A stretch of 64,000 nt of DNA from a bacterium (lineage in GTDB: Bacteria > Vulcanimicrobiota > JABDET01). Under the pieces are notes generated by a model. That model saw nothing but the letters and a program-made list of their open reading frames with translations, was not told the DNA's origin and ran no database searches. Positions within the stretch are counted from its first letter, which is position 1. Every line of letters starts with the position of its first letter. Made by a program: the position numbers and the translations under genes. Of the stretch, positions 42,431 to 51,255 are shown one piece after another. The DNA is taken from assembly GCA_021817145.1 (NCBI GenBank), contig JAKAVV010000010.1, positions 1 to 64,000 of the forward strand, read 5' to 3'.

Positions 42431-44503
42431 CTACGTATTCGTGTATTTGGGATAAGGATGACGCGCTTGAAGGATCGCATCCAATTTTTGATCTGCCATC
42501 AGTAGAGAAGGATCTTCTTTCTCTCTCAAGATTTTTTTTAACTCCAGGAGCTCATCTCGATAAGCAGCCGCTTTTTCAAATTCCAGATTTCTGGCTGCTT
42601 CTTTCATTACGGATTCTATTTCGCCAATCATGTTTAAAATTTGCTCGCTTTCCAGCTTTTCTTTGTTTTGCGTTTTATAGACAGTTTTCGTTTCTTTTAA
42701 TTGAATCACTTCCAGGATATCTTTTACGCTTTTGCGAATCGTTTCTGGAGTGATTCCATGCTCCTTATTATAAGCGATCTGGATTTTTCTCCTCCGTTCG
42801 GTTTCTTGCAGAGCTTTTTGAATCGAGTTTGTCATTTGATCCGCGTATAAAATCACTTGACCTGAAACATTTCGAGCAGCTCTTCCCATGGTTTGAATCA
42901 AAGTTGTTTCAGAGCGCAGAAACCCTTCTTTGTCAGCATCTAAAATGGCCACAAGGCTGACTTCTGGAAGATCAAGCCCTTCCCTGAGGAGATTGATTCC
43001 AACCAGACAGTCAAATTCCCCTAGACGCAGATCCCTTAAGATTTGTATTCTATCCAGAGTTTCGATTTCTGAATGAAGATATCGCACCTTTAATCCTATC
43101 CCAATCAGATAATCTGTCAGATCTTCAGCCATTTTTTTCGTCAGGGTGGTTACCAGGGTTCTTTCTTTTTTGGCGACCCGATTTTTAATTTCTCCGATTA
43201 AATCGTCAATTTGTCCATGAGTAGGGCGAATGACAACTTCAGGGTCAATTAATCCTGTAGGACGTACGATCTGCTCCACAACCTGCCGCGAGTGTTTTAA
43301 TTCGAATTTTCCAGGAGTTGCTGTCACATAAACTGCCTGGTGAATTTTCGCGTAAAATTCATCCCATTTCAAAGGCCGATTATCCAGAGCTGAAGGAAGG
43401 CGAAATCCGTTTTCAATCAGAGTCCGTTTTCTAGCCTGATCCCCTTCATACATTCCACCCAATTGCGGGATGGTTACATGAGATTCATCAATAAAGATCA
43501 AAAAGTTTTTAGGAAAATAATCAATCAAAGTATAAGGAGGTTCCCCCTGGTTTCTGAGAGATAAGTGCCGCGAGTAATTTTCAATTCCGCTGCAGTATCC
43601 GATTTCTCTCAGCATTTCCAGATCGTATTTCGTACGTTTCTCAAGTCGTTCCGCTTCCAGCAGCTTCCCCTCTTTTCTGAATTTTTTTAATTGTTCTTCC
43701 AGTTCTTCTTCAATTCGTTTGAGAGCAAGGTTCGCTTTTTCTTCAGGGGTAATCCAGTGCTTAGCGGGATAAATGACAATGTCATTTCGTTTTTCCAGAA
43801 TTTTCCCTGTGATGGGATCTAGAATCAGAATGTTTTCAATGGTATCATCAAACAAACTGATTCGAATGATAATTTCCAGGTCTGCGGGGGAGATCTCGAT
43901 CAAATCCCCTTTTACTCTGAATTTTCCTCTGGACAGTTCTGTGTCATTTCTTCCAAACTGCATTCTAACCAGCTGCTTGATGATCTGAGCTCGGTTTATT
44001 TTGCTGGTTTTTTCTAAATAAATCGTCATGTCCAGATAATCCTGGGGATTTCCGATTCCATAAATACAGGAAACGCTTGCCACAACAAGAGTGTCAGCCC
44101 TCCGTAAAATCGCCTGTGTGGCAGAATGTCTTAATCGATCGATTTCATCATTGATGGATGCGTCTTTTTCAATATAGGTGTCGGTTTGAGGAATATAGGC
44201 TTCAGGTTGATAATAGTCATAGTAACTGACAAAGTATTCGACCGCATTTTCCGGAAAAAATTCTCTGAACTCTGAGCACAGCTGCGCAGCCAGTGTTTTA
44301 TTGTGGGAAATAACAAGGGCAGGTCTTTGAACTTCAGCAATCACAGATGCCATAGTAAAAGTTTTTCCTGAACCAGTGACCCCGAGCAGGGTTTGCTCCT
44401 GATAATCTTTATTAATTCCATCAATCAACTGCCGAATAGCTTTCGGCTGATCTCCACGAGGAGCAAAAGGGGCTTTTAATTTAAACTGTTTCACTGTGAT
44501 CAA
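42431..44503 (-). CDS. uvrB: Excinuclease ABC subunit B
   Basis: UvrB is the damage-verifying helicase of nucleotide excision repair. 690 residues: Walker [15 protein letters not shown], the beta-hairpin region [50 protein letters not shown] (motif VI), and a C-terminal UVR helix pair ([20 protein letters not shown]) for UvrC binding. Full length. It is divergent from pilT with a 119-bp gap holding a 10-bp inverted repeat that could be an SOS-type operator. Confidence 0.97.
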   Translation of the reverse strand: MITVKQFKLKAPFAPRGDQPKAIRQLIDGINKDYQEQTLLGVTGSGKTFTMASVIAEVQRPALVISHNKTLAAQLCSEFREFFPENAVEYFVSYYDYYQPEAYIPQTDTYIEKDASINDEIDRLRHSATQAILRRADTLVVASVSCIYGIGNPQDYLDMTIYLEKTSKINRAQIIKQLVRMQFGRNDTELSRGKFRVKGDLIEISPADLEIIIRISLFDDTIENILILDPITGKILEKRNDIVIYPAKHWITPEEKANLALKRIEEELEEQLKKFRKEGKLLEAERLEKRTKYDLEMLREIGYCSGIENYSRHLSLRNQGEPPYTLIDYFPKNFLIFIDESHVTIPQLGGMYEGDQARKRTLIENGFRLPSALDNRPLKWDEFYAKIHQAVYVTATPGKFELKHSRQVVEQIVRPTGLIDPEVVIRPTHGQIDDLIGEIKNRVAKKERTLVTTLTKKMAEDLTDYLIGIGLKVRYLHSEIETLDRIQILRDLRLGEFDCLVGINLLREGLDLPEVSLVAILDADKEGFLRSETTLIQTMGRAARNVSGQVILYADQMTNSIQKALQETERRRKIQIAYNKEHGITPETIRKSVKDILEVIQLKETKTVYKTQNKEKLESEQILNMIGEIESVMKEAARNLEFEKAAAYRDELLELKKILREKEDPSLLMADQKLDAILQARHPYPKYTNT

Positions 44504-44578
44504 TTTTTAAAATAGATAGAGATAATATTCTCCTTTTCGCTCCTGGTTTAATCTTTTCCCCTCTTTTTCGCAGGAATT

Positions 44579-44603
44579 AATTTTGTTTAAACGAAACAAA
44601 ATT
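44579..44603. promoter_or_regulatory. Inverted repeat between uvrB and pilT
   Basis: AATTTTGTTT-AAACG-AAACAAAATT is a perfect 10-bp inverted repeat. An overlapping 13-bp palindrome AACAAAATTTGTT (44596-44608) extends it. It sits 76 bp before the uvrB ATG and 20 bp before the pilT ATG. An operator (possibly damage-responsive) is an inference; it is not a textbook LexA box. Confidence 0.4.
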
Positions 44604-44622
44604 TGTTGGAAATTGATATCTA

Positions 44623-45744
44623 ATGGCTGATTTACTGCTGGATCTTCTGAAGTTGATGTCGAAGCAAGGAGCTTCTGATTTGTATTTAAAAGTAGGAAGC
44701 TCTCCCATGCTCCGCATCGAAGGGGAAATGGTGTCAGTAAAAGTGGATAAATTGACACCGGATCAAACCCAGGGAATAGCCAATGAATTAATGAATGAAA
44801 TTCAAAAAGTAAAATTTGTAAGGAATCCTGAAATCAATCTGATCCACAGTGTTCCCGGCACAGGTAGATTCAGAGTCAATATTTATAAGCAGAGAGGAAG
44901 TGTGGGGATGGTTTTTCGCCAGGTAAAAGAAGAGATTCAAACCCTGGATGAATTAGGGCTTCCTCATATTTTAAAAGAGCTTGCTTTAACCCCTAGAGGA
45001 TTGATTTTGATAACAGGCCCCTCAGGCTCTGGGAAGTCCACCACTCTGGCCGCCATGATTGACTGGATTAATGAGCAAAAAGCAGGGCATATTATTACCA
45101 TTGAAGATCCGATTGAATTTCTGCATCGAGACAAAAATTGCATTATCAGTCAGAGAGAGATTGAATCCGACACGAACAGTTTCAGCGATGCTTTAAAAAA
45201 TGTGGTTCGCCAGTCTCCTGATGTCATTTTAATTGGAGAGATGAGAGATAGAGAATCGGTTTCATCTTCTGTTTTTTTCGCTGAAACAGGCCACCTTGTT
45301 TTAAGTTCTCTCCATTCAATAAACGCCAATCAAGCCCTTGAGAGGATCATTAATTTTTTCCCTCCTGACGTCCATCGCGAACTTTTTGTTCAACTGTCTT
45401 TAAATATGAGGGGGATTGTTGGGCAGCGTCTTCTTCCTCGTCAAGATGGAAAAGGGAGAATCCCTGCAGTAGAAGTTTTATTGAATAATGCTCGATTTCG
45501 CGAACTTTTAAAGGTCGGAGATCTGGGAACCATTAAAAGAGAAATAGATATGTTTCAAAATGACGGAATGCAGAGTTTCGATTCTTCCATTCTGCAGTTG
45601 TATCAAAAAAAATTAATTTCGCAGGAGACCGCTCTATCTCATGCGGACAGCCCCAATGATTTAAGATTGAAGATTAAAATGATGCCTCCTAGAGATTCAA
45701 CCGTTGAAATTAGGGCTGCTTCTTCAGAAGGGACGGCTCGATGA
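44623..45744 (+). CDS. Type IV pilus retraction ATPase (PilT/PilU family)
   Basis: 373-residue hexameric secretion-type ATPase. N-terminal PAS-like domain (ASDLYLKVGSSPMLRIEG), Walker A TGPSGSGKSTTLAAM, Asp box TIEDPIEFLH, Walker B VILIGEMRD, His box TGHLVLSSLHSINA. The C-terminal segment NNARFRELLKVGDLGTIKRE stands where PilT has AIRNLIRE, so it looks nearer to PilU. It overlaps the ferredoxin gene by 4 bp. It would power pilus retraction together with the minor-pilin operon at 10.6-15.4 kb. Confidence 0.92.
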   Translation: MADLLLDLLKLMSKQGASDLYLKVGSSPMLRIEGEMVSVKVDKLTPDQTQGIANELMNEIQKVKFVRNPEINLIHSVPGTGRFRVNIYKQRGSVGMVFRQVKEEIQTLDELGLPHILKELALTPRGLILITGPSGSGKSTTLAAMIDWINEQKAGHIITIEDPIEFLHRDKNCIISQREIESDTNSFSDALKNVVRQSPDVILIGEMRDRESVSSSVFFAETGHLVLSSLHSINANQALERIINFFPPDVHRELFVQLSLNMRGIVGQRLLPRQDGKGRIPAVEVLLNNARFRELLKVGDLGTIKREIDMFQNDGMQSFDSSILQLYQKKLISQETALSHADSPNDLRLKIKMMPPRDSTVEIRAASSEGTAR

Positions 45745-46031
45745 CTTATGTGATTGCCGAACCCTGCATTGGTGAAAAAAATACGGCTTGTGTTGATGTC
45801 TGCCCTGTTAACTGCATTCACTCAGATGGCAAACCTCAATATTACATTGATCCCTTTGTATGCATCAACTGCGGGGCTTGCGCCCCTGCCTGTCCTGTCA
45901 ATGCTATTTTCCCTTTACACAAACTTCCTAAAAAATGGAAGCAGTATGGGGAGATCAATAAGGCTTTTTATCTGGCTCGCGATTCAGAAGGAGTTTTTGC
46001 TGCTGAAACAAATATTTCATCCGTGTCTTGA
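45741..46031 (+). CDS. Ferredoxin with two Fe-S cluster motifs
   Basis: 96 residues. An N-terminal C-x7-C-x3-C-x3-C set (PCIGEKNTACVDVCPVNC) resembles the 3Fe-4S/4Fe-4S arrangement of seven-iron ferredoxins. It is followed by FVCINCGACAPACPVNAI, a standard 4Fe-4S site. The C-terminal roughly 35 residues extend beyond the clusters. It is translationally coupled to the pilus ATPase gene, an unusual pairing. Electron donor role is inferred. Confidence 0.88.
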   Translation: MTYVIAEPCIGEKNTACVDVCPVNCIHSDGKPQYYIDPFVCINCGACAPACPVNAIFPLHKLPKKWKQYGEINKAFYLARDSEGVFAAETNISSVS

Positions 46032-46055
46032 CGAATTTAAAATTTCTGGTATAAT
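46028..46055 (+). promoter_or_regulatory. Sigma-70 promoter before the zinc-ribbon gene
   Basis: TTGACG (46028-46033) and TATAAT (46050-46055) lie 16 bp apart, over the ferredoxin stop, 17 bp before the GTG start. Here a leader with RBS GAGGGAGAA is present. Confidence 0.6.
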
Positions 46056-46072
46056 AGGGGGGTGAGGGAGAA

Positions 46073-46687
46073 GTGGGAAAAAACGAAACCTTAAATTGCC
46101 CAGCATGTAAAACAGAAGCCCTTCAGGCATTTAAAGCCGGATCTGTTACAATTGAAAAGTGCCCTAAATGTTCGGGCTTGTGGTTTGATGGAGATGAGTT
46201 GGGACAGGTTGAAGATTTTCCTGATACAGAATTAACCAGCGATTTTCAAGATCAGTTAGAAAATAGCTCTGTTGCCAGCGCTTCTGAAGCTCAATCTGAT
46301 GTAAAGCCTCAGGAAATGCTCTGTCCTTTCTGCCAGAAACCAATGCTCAGATATCAGTATGATTTAAGTTCTGGAGTCTGGATTCATGGATGCCCAGATG
46401 GGGATGGAATCTGGCTGGATAAAGGAGAAGTTTTAAAAGTCCATCAACATTTACAGAATGCAGCGAAAGATCTTCCTCCGGAAAAAATGAAGGCTCTTAT
46501 GTCACAGTTAAAACAAATTCAGCAAGACGAGCAGAGAAAAGAGGATGAAGCAGTTACTTCTCTATTTGGTCATCATCAAGGAGCTGGGACTCCTGTTTGG
46601 CATTTAATGGATGGGATTTGTCTTTTCGCGTATCACGCGATTAATAAAGTAGGGGAGGAGGTGGAAAAACTCGAAGAAAAAATGTAA
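46073..46687 (+). CDS. zf-TFIIB-type double zinc-ribbon protein
   Basis: 204 residues, start GTG. Two zf-TFIIB modules: LNCPACKTEA with CPKCSGLWFDGDELG (first), and LCPFCQKPM with GCPDGDGIWLDKGEV (second; its distal half lacks one Cys, reading GCPDGD). A charged helical tail follows, with a hydrophobic-aromatic patch near the end (WHLMDGICLFAYHAI). Function unknown; family members are usually small regulators or membrane-associated. No partner gene is obvious. Confidence 0.8.
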   Translation: MGKNETLNCPACKTEALQAFKAGSVTIEKCPKCSGLWFDGDELGQVEDFPDTELTSDFQDQLENSSVASASEAQSDVKPQEMLCPFCQKPMLRYQYDLSSGVWIHGCPDGDGIWLDKGEVLKVHQHLQNAAKDLPPEKMKALMSQLKQIQQDEQRKEDEAVTSLFGHHQGAGTPVWHLMDGICLFAYHAINKVGEEVEKLEEKM

Positions 46688-46718
46688 TGCTGCTGTGTTG
46701 GCTGGACTGCGGATGCAG

Positions 46719-46765
46719 GGGCCAACAACCTGCGGAATGAACGAAGCAGGTTAAATCATTGGCCC
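46719..46765 (+). ncRNA. Nested hairpin in the leader region before flgF (terminator or structured leader)
   Basis: GGGCCAA pairs with TTGGCCC and, inside it, AACCTGC pairs with GCAGGTT around the loop GGAATGAACGAA. TTTTC follows the outer stem. It lies 32 bp after the zinc-ribbon gene and about 100 bp before flgF. It may be a terminator for the former or a leader element for the flagellar operon; no known riboswitch class was recognised. Confidence 0.4.
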
Positions 46766-46863
46766 TTTTCAGTGTGAGCCTCTACATAAGATTCTTTTTG
46801 GTAATGATGAAGAAGATTTTTATGTGAAGCGCCTCCTTGAGAAGGACTTAAGGGGGGATTAAT

Positions 46864-47604
46864 ACGGTAAGAGGATTGTACTCTGCAGCCAGCGGTATGA
46901 TTGCTCAGATGATTCGCACCAATACCATTGCTGATGATCTGGCTAATGTTGACACAACTGGATTTAAAAAACAGGTTTCTATTTTTCGATCCAGCAAGCT
47001 GACACCGATTTATAGAGTCACAGGGGAATCAGGGCCTTTTATTGGGAGCATGGCAAGTGGAACTCGCTTTGTCCAAAACGAGACAAATTTTTCTCAGGGG
47101 TCTCTTCAGGAAACCAATAATCCACTGGATCTGGCAATTGAAGGTCCAGATTTTTTTTCTGTGAAGACTCCGGGGGGGGATTTTTACACTCGTAATGGAG
47201 CTTTTTTTCTAAATTCAAAAGGGGAGCTTGTAACCCAGAATGGGTATCCCGTTTTAGATATTCACAAGCACAATATTGTTCTTGGTCCTGGAACTGTGCA
47301 GATCGATCAGAACGGAACGATTGCTGTTAATGGCACACCAGTCAGCCAAATTCAGTTAGTCACCCTTCCTCAGACCCAGCAGATTTATAAAATGAGCGAT
47401 AATTTATATCGCTATACAGGAACAACAGGCAAACAACAAGGAACTGTTCGTCAGGGATTTTTAGAAAGTTCTAATGTGAATGCCATTAAGGAGCTGGTGA
47501 AATTGATTCAAGCAGAAAGAACTTATGATGCCAGTTCCAAGGCAGTAACAGAAGAAGACAATGCTCTTAAACTGGCAGTAACGAATGTTGGGACAGGACA
47601 ATGA
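46864..47604 (+). CDS. flgF: Flagellar basal-body rod protein FlgF
   Basis: Proximal/distal rod subunit, of the hook-basal body family. N-terminal VRGLYSAASGMIAQMIRTNT and ANVDTTGFKKQ, central NNPLDLAIEGPDFFSVKTPG and C-terminal FLESSNVNAIKELVKLIQAE are typical. Homologues begin M-(V/I)-RGLY. Here the codon in that position is ACG (46864), 6 bp after AGGGGGG, followed by GTA-AGA-GGA-TTG. The next acceptable start is TTG at 46876, which would remove four conserved residues and lie too far from the RBS. So either an ACG start, a mutation or a sequence error is present. First gene of the flagellar cluster. Confidence 0.88.
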   Translation, partial: TVRGLYSAASGMIAQMIRTNTIADDLANVDTTGFKKQVSIFRSSKLTPIYRVTGESGPFIGSMASGTRFVQNETNFSQGSLQETNNPLDLAIEGPDFFSVKTPGGDFYTRNGAFFLNSKGELVTQNGYPVLDIHKHNIVLGPGTVQIDQNGTIAVNGTPVSQIQLVTLPQTQQIYKMSDNLYRYTGTTGKQQGTVRQGFLESSNVNAIKELVKLIQAERTYDASSKAVTEEDNALKLAVTNVGTGQ

Positions 47605-47646
47605 TAATCGGGGTTGTTATCTTAAATAAGGAGGTACAAGAATAAA

Positions 47647-48441
47647 ATGGCAATGATGAATGCGCTTTTTACAGCGGCTAGCGGAATGAGCGCTCAGCAG
47701 ATGAATCTAGATGTGATTGCAAATAATTTAGCAAATGTCAGCACTACTGGATTTAAAGAAAGCCGAGTTAATTTCGAAAATTTGCTGTCACAAATGATTC
47801 GCACCCCAGGGGCTCAGGTCGCATCAGGAATTCAAGAACCATCAGGAATTTCTGAAGGACTTGGAGTAAGACCTGGATCAACAGAAAGGATTTTTACTCA
47901 AGGGACTTTAACTCAAACCAATAATCCACTGGATCTGGCAATTCAAGGGAATGGTTTTTTTCAGATTACTCTGCCAGATGGAACAACAGCTTATACTCGT
48001 GCTGGTTCATTTCAAGTTGACAGCACAGGACGGCTTGTGACTGCTGATGGCTTTCCTGTCAGCCCGCAAATTACGATTCCGCAGAACGCGATTTCTCTTT
48101 CTGTTGGAGAAGATGGAACAGTTTCAGCTCTGCTGCAAGGACAAACCACTCCTACTGTTGTTGGACAGATTACTCTTGCTAATTTCATTAACCCTGCTGG
48201 TTTGATGAATGATGGACAAAATCTTTATCTGCAGACAGCTGCATCCGGACCTCCTATTATTGGAACCGCTGGAATCAATGGACTGGGAAGTCTGCAGCAG
48301 GGGTATTTAGAAAATTCCAATGTGGATGCGGTTAATCAGCTCATCAATGTGATTCTTGCCCAGCAGGCATTTGAATATAATTCTCGAGTGATTACATCAT
48401 CCAACAATATGCTGAGCACAGTTGAGCAGATGGTGACCTGA
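47647..48441 (+). CDS. flgG: Flagellar basal-body rod protein FlgG
   Basis: Distal rod protein. 264 residues, starting MNALFTAASGMSAQQMNLDV and ANNLANVSTTGFKESRVNFE. The FlgG-specific RTPGAQVASG insert and LGVRPGSTERIFTQGTLTQT are present. The C-terminus reads GYLENSNVDAVNQLINVILA. RBS AAGGAGG is 12 bp from the first ATG (a second ATG two codons later). The stop overlaps the flgA start. Confidence 0.96.
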   Translation: MAMMNALFTAASGMSAQQMNLDVIANNLANVSTTGFKESRVNFENLLSQMIRTPGAQVASGIQEPSGISEGLGVRPGSTERIFTQGTLTQTNNPLDLAIQGNGFFQITLPDGTTAYTRAGSFQVDSTGRLVTADGFPVSPQITIPQNAISLSVGEDGTVSALLQGQTTPTVVGQITLANFINPAGLMNDGQNLYLQTAASGPPIIGTAGINGLGSLQQGYLENSNVDAVNQLINVILAQQAFEYNSRVITSSNNMLSTVEQMVT

Positions 48442-49142
48442 TGAAAAAGCTTAATTTTTTAATTTTAGTTTTGGCTTTTTGCGCTGCAAGCTGTGTTAAA
48501 GGTTTTACTGCCAGCATTCCAGCAGCTCTTTTACATCAGATAAAAGTTAATCTTTCTCAAAATTTAGGGGTATCCACTCGCTCTCTTTCCATTACTATAT
48601 TAAGTTCTTACCCCGAAACGTTAAGTGGAAACTTAACTCTGATTCCTGTGAAAGGTCTCCCGAAAAAAGGCGGAATTATGACTTTCCCTGTTAATGAATC
48701 AGGAAAAAGGGCTTATGTTACCATTCAATATCATGTTTTTGTCCCTGTTCTTGTTGCAGCTCATAGTATTCGACAAGGAGGAAACCTTTCAGGAAAAGTA
48801 AGACTTGAAAGAAAAGACGCGGAAATTGTCCCCTGGAATTCCTGTCATTCACTTAGAGATATTAAGAATAGAGAAACCCGCTTCTCTATTTCTAAAGGGA
48901 CGATCTTGACATTTCAAGATCTGCGTCGGATTCAACTGGTTCATTATGGAGATTTATGCAGTTTGATTGTTGAGAAAGGGTTTGTTAAAATTCAGACTGA
49001 AGCAAAAGCTCTGCAGTCAGGCAGAAAAGGAGAGATGATCTCGGCGCAGGTTCCTGGCTCTGTAAAAACAGTTTATGCAAAAGTTGTAGGTCCAGACCTG
49101 CTCGAAATTTATCTTCCTGAACAAGGAGGGAGCGCTCTATGA
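48441..49142 (+). CDS. flgA: Flagellar P-ring assembly chaperone FlgA
   Basis: Periplasmic chaperone for FlgI. 233 residues with signal peptide (MKKLNFLILVLAFCAASC). The N-terminal part is divergent; the SAF-like C-terminal domain shows the usual order: ISKGTILTFQDLRRIQLVHY, GDLCSLIVEKGFVKIQTEAK, ALQSGRKGEMISAQVPGSVK and VYAKVVGPDLLEIYL. The Cys at about 18 could be a lipobox (FCAASC fits weakly). Overlaps flgH by 4 bp. Confidence 0.88.
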   Translation: MKKLNFLILVLAFCAASCVKGFTASIPAALLHQIKVNLSQNLGVSTRSLSITILSSYPETLSGNLTLIPVKGLPKKGGIMTFPVNESGKRAYVTIQYHVFVPVLVAAHSIRQGGNLSGKVRLERKDAEIVPWNSCHSLRDIKNRETRFSISKGTILTFQDLRRIQLVHYGDLCSLIVEKGFVKIQTEAKALQSGRKGEMISAQVPGSVKTVYAKVVGPDLLEIYLPEQGGSAL

Positions 49143-49702
49143 AAAAGATGGTTCTTCTGTTTGTTTTCGTTTTTTGTTTTGCTATTGTACGAGCAAAGCC
49201 GCTGTTTAATCTGCAATCTCCTGTTATGAATCTGTATTCTGATCAGGCAGCCCATCAGGTTGGAGATATTCTCATTGTGCAGGTTAATGACTCCTTAATC
49301 GCCAGCCAGAATGGTCAGGAGAAAACCCAAAAAGGATTTGATATTCCCTTTCCTGTTGGGGGTGGGCTTTTCCATTTTCTTGGGAATTTATTTCAAGCCC
49401 AGGGATCTGCTGGGTCCAATGCTTCCAGGCAGTTTTCAAATCAGAATTCTTTAACCACTAATTTTGCGGTAATTGTTCAAAAAGTTTACCCTAATGGAGA
49501 CATGGTGGTTTCTGGAACTCATCAGGTTGTGTTAAATAATGAAAAAGAGTTTATTACTCTTTCAGGACTGGTAAGAGAAAAAGATGTGGATGCCAGTGAC
49601 ACTGTTTTATCCAGTGATATTGCCGATTTAACCATTAATGTTCGAGGAGCAACAGGCAACAGCACAGGAATCATTCCAAAAATTCTAAGGTTTTTATTTT
49701 AA
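49139..49702 (+). CDS. flgH: Flagellar L-ring protein FlgH, without lipobox
   Basis: Outer-membrane L-ring subunit. 187 residues: AHQVGDILIVQVNDSLIASQ, FAVIVQKVYPNGDMVVSGTH, VLNNEKEFITLSGLVREKDV and DIADLTINVRGATGNSTGII match the family. The N-terminus is a signal peptide (MVLLFVFVFCFAIVRA-KP) with no L-x-G/A-C lipobox, whereas proteobacterial FlgH is a lipoprotein. No upstream start would supply one because the ATG overlaps the flgA stop. Confidence 0.93.
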   Translation: MKKMVLLFVFVFCFAIVRAKPLFNLQSPVMNLYSDQAAHQVGDILIVQVNDSLIASQNGQEKTQKGFDIPFPVGGGLFHFLGNLFQAQGSAGSNASRQFSNQNSLTTNFAVIVQKVYPNGDMVVSGTHQVVLNNEKEFITLSGLVREKDVDASDTVLSSDIADLTINVRGATGNSTGIIPKILRFLF

Positions 49703-49763
49703 AGGGAGGAGTTCAGTTAATGGGTGATTTAAAGGGTTTTCAAATCGTGGTAGGGAGGAAAAA

Positions 49764-50873
49764 ATGCTGAGAAAGCTGCTTTCCATCTTTCTCCTTTTCT
49801 TGTTTGCTGGTTATTCGTTTCCTGTTTATGCAGAATCTGTGCGGATCAAAAATTTGGTTACTCTTCAAGGAACAGGATCCAATAAATTAATTGGATACGG
49901 ACTTGTTGTAGGGTTGAATCAAACAGGGGACCGCTTAAAAGGGATTACCAATGAAACAATCGCTAATTTGTTAAAAAATTTAGGAAACATTACGGTTGAT
50001 CCAACTCTTATTCAAACTGAAGACACAGCTGCTGTTATTGTAACAGCGAACTTATCCCCTTATTCAAAATCAGGAGATTCGGCTGACTGCACTGTTTCAG
50101 CAATCGGGGATGCTACCAGTCTTCAAGGGGGAACACTGCTTTTAACACCTCTGAGAGCAGCGAATGGGAAGGTTTATGCCCTTGCCCAGGGACCTGTTTC
50201 AGTAGGGGGACTCAATGTGACAACTGTTGGAGTAACCGCTGTTCAGCAAAATTATGCTCTTGTGGGTCGTGTTCCAAATGGAGCCTTGATCATTAAAGCT
50301 CCTGACGCTAACATGCTGGGGATGAGCGCCTTTTCTTTTGCTCTTCGCCATCCTGATTTTGGAACTGCTGCCGCTATTGTAAAGGCTTTAAATGGGAACT
50401 TTGGAGCTGTTGCCCAGGCAACCGATCCGGCCACCATTGAAGTGGCTATCCCTCAGCAGTATCAAGGACGCCCTGTAGAGTTTATTGCAAAAGCTGAAAA
50501 CTTGGAAGTTACGCCGGATCAGCCGGCTGAGGTTGTTATCAATGAAAGAACAGGAACTGTTGTGATGGGAGGGGATATTACTTTGTCCCCTGTTGCGATC
50601 GCGCATGGAAACTTAACGATTACGATTCAAACAAAACCTGTTTTTCCTCCTACTCCAACAACTCTTATCGGCCCTCCAGGAGCTCCCCGTAGAATCACTA
50701 AAATTACCGTGATTCAGCGAAGAAAACATCTGGTTTATGTTCCTAAAAGCGCTACTTTACAAGATGTGGTAGATGCTTTAAATGCCCTTAATGTGACCCC
50801 AAGAGATTTAATTTCGATTCTTCAGGCTCTTAAAGCAGCAGGGGCGCTTCATGCCCATTTAAAAATCTTATGA
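49764..50873 (+). CDS. flgI: Flagellar P-ring protein FlgI
   Basis: 369 residues. Signal peptide (LLSIFLLFLFAGYSFPVYA), then the conserved VRIKNLVTLQGTGSNKLIGY, GLVVGLNQTGDRL, GDSADCTVSAIGDATSLQGG, AENLEVTPDQPAEVVINERT and GTVVMGGDITLSPVAIAHGN. Polymerises around the rod in the peptidoglycan layer. RBS GGGAGGAAAAA-ATG, 61 bp after flgH. Overlaps the flgJ-like gene by 4 bp. Confidence 0.96.
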   Translation: MLRKLLSIFLLFLFAGYSFPVYAESVRIKNLVTLQGTGSNKLIGYGLVVGLNQTGDRLKGITNETIANLLKNLGNITVDPTLIQTEDTAAVIVTANLSPYSKSGDSADCTVSAIGDATSLQGGTLLLTPLRAANGKVYALAQGPVSVGGLNVTTVGVTAVQQNYALVGRVPNGALIIKAPDANMLGMSAFSFALRHPDFGTAAAIVKALNGNFGAVAQATDPATIEVAIPQQYQGRPVEFIAKAENLEVTPDQPAEVVINERTGTVVMGGDITLSPVAIAHGNLTITIQTKPVFPPTPTTLIGPPGAPRRITKITVIQRRKHLVYVPKSATLQDVVDALNALNVTPRDLISILQALKAAGALHAHLKIL

Positions 50874-51211
50874 TTGGTCATCAGAATATTCAAGATCAAA
50901 TTCTTCCCCTACTCCCTGAGAGTGGGCTTAAACCCCTTCCAAACCAGTTTAAGTCTTTAGAGTCTCAACCTGCTTCAAAAAAGCAGCTGGACAAAGTGGC
51001 TAAACAGTTGGAAGGGGTTTTTTTAAGCCTTGTTATTAAACAGATGCAGGCTACAGTCCCTAAAAACCCTATTTTTAACGATCAGACCTCTCAAATCTTC
51101 GTGGGAATGTTAGATGATCAGCTAGGGAAGGTCATGGCGCAAAATCAGGGTTTTGGAATCGCGAAAGAGATTGAGCGGTCCGTGTCCCCATTTCATGGCA
51201 GAAAGATTTAA
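50870..51211 (+). CDS. flgJ: Rod-binding protein FlgJ, N-terminal type
   Basis: 113 residues carrying only the rod-capping domain: KQLDKVAKQLEGVFLSLVIK, QMQATVPKN and QIFVGMLDDQLGKVMAQNQG. The C-terminal muramidase domain found in gammaproteobacterial FlgJ is absent, which is common outside that group. It is coupled to flgI by a 4-bp overlap. A separate hydrolase must open the peptidoglycan. Confidence 0.88.
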   Translation: MIGHQNIQDQILPLLPESGLKPLPNQFKSLESQPASKKQLDKVAKQLEGVFLSLVIKQMQATVPKNPIFNDQTSQIFVGMLDDQLGKVMAQNQGFGIAKEIERSVSPFHGRKI

Positions 51212-51235
51212 GTTTGCCTTACTTTTTTCCGATAA
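51208..51235 (+). promoter_or_regulatory. Sigma-28 (FliA)-type promoter before flgM
   Basis: TTAAGTTT (51208-51215) and TCCGATAA (51228-51235), 12 bp apart, match the FliA consensus TAAAGTTT-N11-GCCGATAA closely. It overlaps the flgJ stop and precedes the flgM ATG by 20 bp, the expected place for a late-class promoter for flgM-flgN-flgK-flgL. Confidence 0.65.
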
Positions 51236-51255
51236 TAAATCTAGAGGAAAAGACA

